From assembly GCA_963663285.2 (NCBI GenBank), contig CAXXNI010000002.1, positions 930,001 through 994,000 on the forward strand: a DNA stretch of 64,000 nt, written 5' to 3'. The position numbers were made by a program, and so were the translations under genes. The notes under the pieces were generated by a model, which was not told the origin of the DNA, made no database searches, and worked only from the letters and a program-made list of their open reading frames with translations. The stretch is from CAXXOK01 sp963663285. GTDB taxonomy: Bacteria; Bacillota; Clostridia; Christensenellales; Aristaeellaceae. Below are positions 57,553-64,000 of this stretch, one piece after another (position 1 is the first letter of the stretch; the number at the start of each line of letters is the position of its first letter).

Positions 57553-58545
57553 TTACACCTCCCGGGATTTGGCCGGTTTCACATAGCCAAACGGTTTGGG
57601 CGTGGTCAGCTTATCAATCAACGGGGTGAGCACGTTCATAAACAGAATCGCGAAGGAGCAGCCTTCGGGATAGGACCCGTTGTAGACACGAATGACAAAC
57701 AGAATTACTGCACACCCAACGCCCATGATTACGCGCCCCCATGGATTCACAGGGCTGGTCACATAGTCGGTCGCCATGAAGAAAGCACCCAACATCAAAC
57801 CGCCGCTAAGCAGTTGATACATTACGTTTTGCGTGCCGCTTTCGGCAGAGTAGATGGTGCCGGTCTGAATCCAGAACAGCACAAACGCCGTACCGATAAA
57901 CGCTACCGGAATGCGCCAGTCGATGACCTTGCGAATCATCAGGTACACGCCGCCCAGTATCAGCGTTAATTTGCAGGTTTCCCCCAGCATGCCGGGTATG
58001 TCTCCGGCAAACAGCTGCCAAAGCGTATAGTTTGCCGGGCTCTCCCCCAGCGGTGTAGCGGACGCAACCGCATCCACCGTGCTGCCTGCAAGCCATTGCC
58101 CCGCGTGTGGCAATACATTGGCCGCCATCAGCGACGTCCAGGACAGCATCATGATGGTACGTGCCGCCAATGCCGGGTTCATAAAGTTTTGGCCCATTCC
58201 GCCAAACATCTGTTTTACCACAACAATGGCAATCAAGGAACCGATCATAGCAATCCACCATGGTGCGCTGGCCGGAAGGTTAAAAGCCAGTAGTAAACCG
58301 GTTACAACGGCGCTCAGGTCGCCTACAGCTATCTTTTGCTTGGTGTGCTTTTGGTATGCATACTCGGCTGCCACCGCCGTAATCACGGCTACAATGATCA
58401 GCCGCAGGGCATCTGCGCCAAAAAAGATAACGCTGGCAATGGCTGTAGGCAAGAGTGCAATAATAACTTCCAGCATTAAACGCTGGGTTGATACCGCTTC
58501 GTTTCGCAAGTGAGGCGAGGAGGATACAACCAGTTTCCGCTGCAT
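57553..58545 (-). CDS. rnfD: RnfD membrane subunit
   Basis: 330 residues with about ten hydrophobic segments. The covalent FMN site is kept as VASATPLGES, with Thr in the SxT(P) context. FLTNVL-like FMNVLTPLID near the C-terminus is typical. It resembles NqrB/RnfD and forms the ion-translocating core with RnfA/E. ATG at 58545 follows GAGGAGG; one base after rnfC. Confidence 0.96.
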   Translation of the reverse strand: MQRKLVVSSSPHLRNEAVSTQRLMLEVIIALLPTAIASVIFFGADALRLIIVAVITAVAAEYAYQKHTKQKIAVGDLSAVVTGLLLAFNLPASAPWWIAMIGSLIAIVVVKQMFGGMGQNFMNPALAARTIMMLSWTSLMAANVLPHAGQWLAGSTVDAVASATPLGESPANYTLWQLFAGDIPGMLGETCKLTLILGGVYLMIRKVIDWRIPVAFIGTAFVLFWIQTGTIYSAESGTQNVMYQLLSGGLMLGAFFMATDYVTSPVNPWGRVIMGVGCAVILFVIRVYNGSYPEGCSFAILFMNVLTPLIDKLTTPKPFGYVKPAKSREV

Positions 58546-58546
58546 A

Positions 58547-59959
58547 CTACTTTACCTCCTCTTTCTTTTCCGCATCTGTGGCTTTTTGGGCTGCTTCCGC
58601 TTCTCTTTTCGCGGCTTCCGCTTTCTGCTTGGCTGCTTCCGCGCGGCGGCGCTGGGTGATGATCTTTTTGCTGGTGCGGCAGCTCTGTGTCAACTGCCGT
58701 TTTGCGGGGCAACTCCACGTACAGGCGCCGCATTCTATGCAATTCATTACGCCCTGCCTTTCAGCTTCGTCAAACATACCTTTGCGCATCAGCTTATCCA
58801 GCACGGACGGCACCAGTTTCATCGGGCATACCGATGAGCAGCGGCCACAGCGGATGCAGTTGCTTTCATCTTCCTGTGCCGAGGCTTTTTCAAGCGCCGT
58901 AATGCCGGAGCAGCCTTTGGTAACGGGTATATCCAACCGGCTGATCGCCATACCCATCATCGGTCCGCCGTAAAGCAGTACTTTCGCCTTCGAGGTCATT
59001 CCGCCGGAAGTATCCAGCAGCCATTCGATCGGCGTACCGATACGCGCCAGATAATTGGCCGGTTTATGTACGCAACCGCTGACGGTTACGACGCGGTCTA
59101 CAATAGGCCGTCCTTCATATACTGCACGGTACAGCGCATAGCAGCTGCCTACATTGGCGACAATCACACCGCTGTCCAGCGGTAAACCGCCCGCCTTTAC
59201 AGTACGGCCCGTAAGCGCATATACAAGCTGCTTTTCACCGCCTTGCGGGTAATGTACCGGCAAGCCGACAACTGAGATGCTATCGTCGCTCTCACAAGCT
59301 TTTTGCATCGCCGCAATCGCATCCCGTTTGTTATTTTCAATACCGATAATCGCTTTTTCAATTTTCAGCGCTGAAAGGATAATTTTCGTACCGGCAACAA
59401 TTTCTTTGGCTTTTTCCTGCATCAGCTGATGATCGGCAGACAAATACGGCTCACACTCGGCACCGTTCAAAATCAAAGTGTCCACCGGCTTATCCGGCGG
59501 CAGTGAGAACTTAACCGCATGCGGGAATGTTGCGCCGCCAAGACCGACCAAACCGGCGTTACGCGCCAAATCTGCTAAAGCTTTGCCGTCCATCTTCTCA
59601 GGCTCCGCTACCGGCGTAAGCTCCACCCATTCGTCTTTAAAATCATTGTCGATAATCACGCAGGGCTGCTGCAAGCCGTTTGCCATAATGCAAGGCTGAA
59701 TGTCCACCACCTTGCCGGATATACTTGCGTGCACAGCCGCACTGACAAAACCGACAGGCTGACCGATCATCATGCCCATCTTTACATGGTCGCCTTTGGC
59801 AACCAACGGTTTGCAGGGTGCGCCAATGTGTTGCTGCAATGGAATAATCACACGGGAAGGCTTCGGTAATTCTTCTATCGGAAGCTTTGCCGTTACCGCT
59901 TTCCCGTTAATTCCCTCGTGGGGGTGGATTCCCCCGGGAAACACGTGAAATAGACTCAT
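58547..59959 (-). CDS. rnfC: RnfC, NADH-binding subunit
   Basis: 470 residues. N-terminal GGIHPHEGINGKAV, then VGLGGATFPHAVKF (NuoF-like nucleotide/FMN region), LILNGAECEPYLSADHQLM, and two [4Fe-4S] motifs CIRCGRCSSVCPMKL and CIECGACTWSCPAKRQL. A C-terminal Ala/Lys/Glu-rich helical tail of about 50 residues follows. RnfC exchanges electrons with NAD. First gene of rnfC-D-E-A-B; ATG at 59959 follows AGGAAGGA. Confidence 0.96.
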   Translation of the reverse strand: MSLFHVFPGGIHPHEGINGKAVTAKLPIEELPKPSRVIIPLQQHIGAPCKPLVAKGDHVKMGMMIGQPVGFVSAAVHASISGKVVDIQPCIMANGLQQPCVIIDNDFKDEWVELTPVAEPEKMDGKALADLARNAGLVGLGGATFPHAVKFSLPPDKPVDTLILNGAECEPYLSADHQLMQEKAKEIVAGTKIILSALKIEKAIIGIENNKRDAIAAMQKACESDDSISVVGLPVHYPQGGEKQLVYALTGRTVKAGGLPLDSGVIVANVGSCYALYRAVYEGRPIVDRVVTVSGCVHKPANYLARIGTPIEWLLDTSGGMTSKAKVLLYGGPMMGMAISRLDIPVTKGCSGITALEKASAQEDESNCIRCGRCSSVCPMKLVPSVLDKLMRKGMFDEAERQGVMNCIECGACTWSCPAKRQLTQSCRTSKKIITQRRRAEAAKQKAEAAKREAEAAQKATDAEKKEEVK

Positions 59960-60103
59960 GAACCTCTATCCTTCCTATTTTCGGGCACATCAGTTCATCA
60001 CGGATAGTTGCGGCAAAAACATGCCGCTGTTACAATATCCATAAAATCGCTATTGTGCCAGCGTTTCGCATACAAATAGGCATATTTCGATGCCATCCCA
60101 AAT

Positions 60104-60109
60104 AGTATA
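60104..60109 (-). promoter_or_regulatory. -10 element of the rnf operon promoter
   Basis: TATACT at 60104-60109 reads towards rnfC in a 288-base spacer. A TTGCTT lies 15 or 19 bases upstream depending on the copy, so the -35 is unclear and overlaps the recN terminator. Confidence 0.4.
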
Positions 60110-60122
60110 GCACAAAAACACA

Positions 60123-60149
60123 AAAAGCAAGCAAAAATCGCCTGCTTTT
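60123..60149 (-). terminator. recN terminator
   Basis: 10-bp stem with one G-T pair (60123-60132 and 60140-60149, core AAAAGCAAGC / GCCTGCTTTT), about 100 bases after the recN stop and followed by T-rich sequence on the minus strand. Confidence 0.55.
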
Positions 60150-60247
60150 CGGGTGTTTTTATGGCAAATTTTTAACGAAGTAGAAGAACAAACCCTTATC
60201 TGGTATCGTTTTGAACCACACGCGCCGATAACCGCCCATACGAGGTG

Positions 60248-61969
60248 TTACAAGCGTGTTGCGCGCTTCCGCTCGCTTGCCGCAGCCAGTAAATCCCGCG
60301 CATGTGCAAGTCCGCTCTCACCATGGTGCTGATCCGCACCAACCAAACGGGCAATCTCCGTGATGCGTTCTTCCGATGAAAGTTCCGCTACGTTGGTAAT
60401 CGTCCGCTCCCCTACCACACTTTTCTGAACGCGGTATTGGATATCCGCCATACACGCAATCTGTGCAAGGTGCGTAACGCATATGACCTGATGATACCTC
60501 GCAATATCGTCCATCTTCTCCGCAACCACACTGGCGATCCTGCCGCTGATGCCGGTATCGATTTCATCAAAAATCATGGTCGGTATCATCGTTCGGTCTG
60601 CCGCCGCCGCCTTCATCGCCAGCATAATTCTGCTTAGCTCGCCGCCGGATGCGGTTCTCGCAAGTGACTTGAGCGGCTCGCCCACATTTGCGGCGATATG
60701 AAATACAATGTGGTCTTCACCGTTTTCAGAGGGCACACGTTTTTGATCTGCCGCATGTTGCTGAAACACACAGGCAAAGCGCGTGTTTCCCATGCCCAGT
60801 TCACTTAGTTGCGATTCCATCATGCTTTCTACGTGCTTAGCCAGCGCTTGCCGCGAAGCCGTTAGTTGCACCGCCGCTTCACGGTATTCCGCAAGGCGCG
60901 CTTTAAAGGCTGCTTCCCCATCCCGCAGGCGATCATCCATCGATACAAGCGATTTCATTTCGTCTTTCAGGGTTTCCGCGTAATTCACTAACTCGTCGGC
61001 ATCCATACCGTAACGTTTTTCCAGCCGCCGGTAGGTATCCAGCCGCGCAAGTACTTTCTCATTGGTTTCGGGATCGAAATTTTCACTTTCACTTAAATCC
61101 CGCAGTTCTATCCCGATTTCATCCGATTCATAATAGACGCTGTTGATTCGCTCCGCCAACGCGGCAAAGCGGGGATCGTACTGCGCAATTTTCGCCAAAT
61201 TTTCAGAGGCTTCTTTCAGCAACGCTGTAACGCCAATCCGCTCTCCATCCGCCTGCGCAATCGCGCTGTATGCTTCATCGATCGCAGAGCTGATCTTTTC
61301 CGCGTCCGCCAGCTTCATCCGCTGCTGCGTAAGCATCGCCTCTTCACCAATGGTTAGCGAGGCCGCGTCCAGTTCCTTGCACTGGCTGGAAATTTGGCGC
61401 ATACGCTCTTCGCGCTTTGCGTTTTCTTTTCGCAGCGCGCTGAAATCGACACTCACCTTCCGCCATGTATTATATTTCTTTTTTACATCGGCGATCAGCG
61501 CCTGATGCGCATCGTCCCCGAAAGAATCAAGGAAATCTCGGTGGTTCTTCTCGTCCAGCAGGCTTTGGTGCTCATGCTGCCCGTGAATATCCACCAGATA
61601 GCCGGAAATTTGCCTGAGCAGCGACAGCGGTACAATTACGCCGCAAACACGGCATACATTGCGGTCGCCTATGCTGATTTCGCGCATGACCGGCAGTAAA
61701 TTACCATCCGTTTCCAACACCTGCTCCTCTAACAAAGCACGCACTTCGGGGCTATCGGTTATATCAAATATCGCTTCGACAACGGCTTTTTCACAACCCG
61801 TTCGGATTAATCCGCGGTCAGCCCGTTCCCCCAAGATCAGGTTGATCGCATCCACTACGATGGATTTACCCGCGCCGGTTTCGCCGGTCAGCACATGCAG
61901 GCCATGATGAAACTGCATATCTAACTTCTCGATAAGCGCAATATTGCGCACCGTCATGGATACAAGCAT
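60248..61969 (-). CDS. recN: RecN DNA repair ATPase
   Basis: 573-residue SMC-like protein for double-strand break repair. Walker A GETGAGKSIVVDAIN near residue 30, long coiled-coil arms, ABC signature ASGGELSRIMLAMK and Walker B MIFDEIDTGISG. The CxxC-type zinc hook is absent, as usual for RecN. ATG at 61969 is chosen (GGAAG 10 bases upstream); a TTG at 62002 gives an N-terminal extension. Follows argR as in many Firmicutes. Confidence 0.96.
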   Translation of the reverse strand: MLVSMTVRNIALIEKLDMQFHHGLHVLTGETGAGKSIVVDAINLILGERADRGLIRTGCEKAVVEAIFDITDSPEVRALLEEQVLETDGNLLPVMREISIGDRNVCRVCGVIVPLSLLRQISGYLVDIHGQHEHQSLLDEKNHRDFLDSFGDDAHQALIADVKKKYNTWRKVSVDFSALRKENAKREERMRQISSQCKELDAASLTIGEEAMLTQQRMKLADAEKISSAIDEAYSAIAQADGERIGVTALLKEASENLAKIAQYDPRFAALAERINSVYYESDEIGIELRDLSESENFDPETNEKVLARLDTYRRLEKRYGMDADELVNYAETLKDEMKSLVSMDDRLRDGEAAFKARLAEYREAAVQLTASRQALAKHVESMMESQLSELGMGNTRFACVFQQHAADQKRVPSENGEDHIVFHIAANVGEPLKSLARTASGGELSRIMLAMKAAAADRTMIPTMIFDEIDTGISGRIASVVAEKMDDIARYHQVICVTHLAQIACMADIQYRVQKSVVGERTITNVAELSSEERITEIARLVGADQHHGESGLAHARDLLAAASERKRATRL

Positions 61970-62010
61970 CGCGTCAGCACTTCCTTTGCCTTGCGTTTTC
62001 AAACATTGTT

Positions 62011-62460
62011 TTATTTCAGCATTTCATCAATCCGGCGCAGTACCACATCTACTTCTTCCACTGTGCGCACGAGCATGAGAATCGTATTGTCTCCCGCAAG
62101 CGTACCCAGTATCTCCGGCCAGCGCAGATTATCAATCATCTCTGCGGCAACATTTGCGCTGCCGGGCAGAGTACGGATCACGACCTGGTTATAGCTGTGC
62201 GCAATGCTAAGCACAGACTCGCTGAAAATACGGTGAAACCGCTCGCTCAGCCCGCTTTCCGGTTTGTCGGCGGTAGCATATTTATAAGAGCCGCCTGCCG
62301 TCAGCACTTTCAGCAGCCGCAGCTCCCGAATATCACGGGACACGGTAGCCTGGGTTACGGTAAAACCGTGTTTTCGCAGTTCATCCGCCAATTCTTCCTG
62401 CGTGTCCACATCTTTTTCACGAATGATTTCCAAAATTGCGTTTTGTCTAGTGGATTTCAT
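62011..62460 (-). CDS. argR: Arginine repressor ArgR
   Basis: 149-residue regulator. The N-terminal winged helix carries TQEELADELRKHGFTVTQATVSRDIRELRLLKV in the normal order (described here as a family pattern), and the C-terminal hexamerisation and arginine-binding domain has GSANVAAEMIDN and LAGDNTILMLVRT. ATG at 62460 follows GGAGGAC. It sits between nadK and recN. Confidence 0.95.
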   Translation of the reverse strand: MKSTRQNAILEIIREKDVDTQEELADELRKHGFTVTQATVSRDIRELRLLKVLTAGGSYKYATADKPESGLSERFHRIFSESVLSIAHSYNQVVIRTLPGSANVAAEMIDNLRWPEILGTLAGDNTILMLVRTVEEVDVVLRRIDEMLK

Positions 62461-62475
62461 GGTCAGTCCTCCTGC

Positions 62476-63315
62476 TTAGCAGCTCCATTCGGTCAGTTTT
62501 GCACGAATACGGTGAAAAAAACTATGTGTACCGAAGCGGATCAATTTTGCTTCGGTTTGAGAACGGCTGATGGTTACCACTTCCTGCCCGGTTAACGTGC
62601 CCACCATACGCCCGTCCACGTCCAATTGAGCCGTCTGTTCCGGCGCGCAATCCAGCGCAAGGGTAATTGTCTGCGTTGCGTTTGCCACCACCGGCCGGTG
62701 TTGAAGTGAATGCGGGCAAATTGGCGAGAGTACGACGCATTCCACTTCCGGGCAGATAATCGGTCCGCCTGCGGATAACGAATACCCGGTGGAGCCTGTT
62801 GGCGTGGAAATAATCAATCCGTCGGCCACGTACCGGCCAATCAGCTCTTCTCCCACCGAAGCCCGTACAGCTATCAAGCGGGCATATCCGCCGCGGCTTA
62901 CAACTACGTCGTTCAGTGCCGTTTTAACACTGCCGTCCGGCAAGCGAACATCCAGCATCATCCGGCTCTCCAGCGTAAATTCATTTCGCCGTAGTTTATA
63001 GCACGCCTGTGCCAGCCCATCAATTTCACTTTCCACCAGAAAACCAATGCGGCCCAAGTTGATACCCAGCAGCGGAACATTATGCTCTATCGCCGTCTGT
63101 GTGGCTCTCAGCAATGTTCCATCGCCGCCTACCGACACAACCACTTCCATTGGAAAGTCGTGAGCGTTGCAAGTATCATCTTCCCCCGCCACTTTAGCCA
63201 GCCACGGCTCCATGCAAACAGTCATACCTTCTGCGCGCAGTGCCGATGCTACCTTGGCAACGACCGCTTTTTCATCGGTCAGCCGCTGGTGCATCATAAG
63301 GTATATGTTTTGCAT
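62476..63315 (-). CDS. nadK: NAD kinase
   Basis: 279 residues; phosphorylates NAD to NADP. The GGDG motif is in VVSVGGDGTLLRA near residue 75; NLGRIGFLVE follows, and ISTPTGSTGYSLSAGGP is the second signature. ATG at 63315. Order tlyA-nadK-argR-recN is conserved in Firmicutes. Confidence 0.96.
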   Translation of the reverse strand: MQNIYLMMHQRLTDEKAVVAKVASALRAEGMTVCMEPWLAKVAGEDDTCNAHDFPMEVVVSVGGDGTLLRATQTAIEHNVPLLGINLGRIGFLVESEIDGLAQACYKLRRNEFTLESRMMLDVRLPDGSVKTALNDVVVSRGGYARLIAVRASVGEELIGRYVADGLIISTPTGSTGYSLSAGGPIICPEVECVVLSPICPHSLQHRPVVANATQTITLALDCAPEQTAQLDVDGRMVGTLTGQEVVTISRSQTEAKLIRFGTHSFFHRIRAKLTEWSC

Positions 63316-63467
63316 ATATGCGTGCCGCCTTTCCTGAGAAATTTCTATGGATTGCAGGGAATTCCCGACAAGCTCAGTTTATATTTTATCATATTTTGTA
63401 TATTCATACAATCATCGTTTCCGCATCAAGCATGTGTTCTTTTTCTGTTTCCACAGATATTTCATCA

Positions 63468-64000
63468 TTAATCAAGCGCCGTATGCGCCTGCGTAACCAC
63501 CGCTTTAATCTGCTCATCTGTAACGCTGTCTTTCCCGTCCACGGCAGGTAAAAGACGCGCGATATATTCTATATTGCCTTCAGGTCCTTTGATGGGCGAG
63601 TAGTCCAGCATCGTCAGTGAATATTGGATACCGTGAGCAAAATCCCGAATGTTGCGCACTACAGACTCGTGTACGGCAGGATCGCGCACTACGCCCTTTT
63701 TACCTACATTCTCCCGCCCCGCTTCAAACTGCGGCTTGATTAAAATGCAGAAAGACCCTTTTCCATCCATACGCTCCGCAGCAACAGGCAAAATCAGTTT
63801 GACGGAGATAAAAGACACATCCATTACAGTCAGTGTTGGAATCTCACCGTTCAGCTGTTCCTGCGTCAAATAACGGGCGTTGGTGCGCTCCATTACAGTT
63901 ACACGGGGATCGTTGCGGATTTTCCAATCCAGCTGTCCATAGCCAACATCCACTGCAAAAACATGCTTTGCGCCATTTTGCAGCAATACATCCGTAAAGC
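63468..64000 (-). CDS. tlyA: TlyA-family rRNA methyltransferase (5' part missing)
   Basis: C-terminal 176 residues of a TlyA/hemolysin-A-type 2'-O-methyltransferase; the N-terminal S4 domain is outside the window. The frame is open to the edge and reads FTDVLLQNGAKHVFAVDVG at its beginning, which is the family SAM-binding region. Also seen are TLTVMDVSFISVKLILP and LIKPQFEAGRENVGKKG. TlyA methylates 16S and 23S rRNA in mycobacteria; the Firmicutes protein is probably similar. Confidence 0.93.
   Translation of the reverse strand, partial: FTDVLLQNGAKHVFAVDVGYGQLDWKIRNDPRVTVMERTNARYLTQEQLNGEIPTLTVMDVSFISVKLILPVAAERMDGKGSFCILIKPQFEAGRENVGKKGVVRDPAVHESVVRNIRDFAHGIQYSLTMLDYSPIKGPEGNIEYIARLLPAVDGKDSVTDEQIKAVVTQAHTALD

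Noticed and set aside
1..64000. tRNA, rRNA, CRISPR arrays, insertion sequences or prophage genes
   Set aside because: No matching T-loop patterns, spaced repeats, transposase or integrase motifs were seen by eye; the only tandem repeats are inside genes.

Overview
The window looks like chromosomal DNA of a strictly anaerobic, Gram-positive-type bacterium of the class Clostridia. The reasons are a trimeric [FeFe]-hydrogenase operon (HydABC type), an Rnf ferredoxin:NAD oxidoreductase operon, an Asp23/AmaP/DUF2273 cluster, GerMN and SpoIID domain proteins, a CggR-type glycolytic regulator and Firmicutes-style gene order (xseA-xseB-ispA and tlyA-nadK-argR-recN). Species cannot be fixed from the sequence alone. 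Nearly all genes lie on the minus strand, with strong GGAGG ribosome binding sites, several TTG starts and many long perfect-stem hairpin terminators. There is no rRNA, tRNA, CRISPR array, transposase or phage gene that I can see. Both window ends cut genes (murE at the left, tlyA at the right).

Layout. 1-2321: a reduced cell-wall/division (dcw) cluster mraZ - ftsL-like - murE, with MraZ-type boxes but without rsmH or a class B PBP. 2403-3676: a metallophosphoesterase and a small zinc-ribbon protein. 4095-8917: an OmpR-type response regulator, its histidine kinase and two GerMN-domain lipoproteins in one operon, organised like actinobacterial MtrA-MtrB-LpqB. 9237-14205: glycolysis operon cggR-pgk-tpiA-gpmI with a recognisable CggR operator but no gapA between cggR and pgk. 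14450-17227: a 925-residue membrane-tethered oligopeptide-binding-like protein with eight 25-residue coiled-coil repeats, the most unusual gene here. 17838-28105: a long operon asp23-amaP-DUF2273-nusB-tsaD-like-folD-xseA-xseB-ispA-PAP2-like-DUF6106-like-cysteine desulfurase-thiI. 28148-31283: hisS and aspS; aspS carries an apparent one-base frameshift. 31388-35566: ftsK and an exported DUF3298-like protein. 35729-36798 (plus strand): rplS with a leader, then an isoprenylcysteine-methyltransferase-like membrane protein.

37117-45723: hydrogen metabolism. hydC-GHKL ATPase-hndB-hydB-hydA forms the electron-bifurcating type hydrogenase. Upstream lies a second cluster, DRTGG - anti-sigma-like ATPase - hydrogenase-like Fe-S protein - DRTGG - PHP, which looks regulatory or maturation-related. 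45882-48053: a DUF6062-like protein (plus), dCMP deaminase and a TrmN6-type methyltransferase. 48046-53717: a giant secreted SpoIID/SH3 protein and, divergently, a smaller secreted SH3 protein. 53778-55157: rnhA and proC. 55184-59959: rnfCDEAB without rnfG. 60248-64000: recN, argR, nadK and the partial tlyA.

Together the energy genes suggest fermentation in which reduced ferredoxin is used both by the hydrogenase (with NADH) and by Rnf to build an ion gradient. The best candidates for something not well described are the coiled-coil tethered binding protein, the GerMN two-component operon, the DRTGG/hydrogenase-like cluster and the Rnf operon without RnfG.
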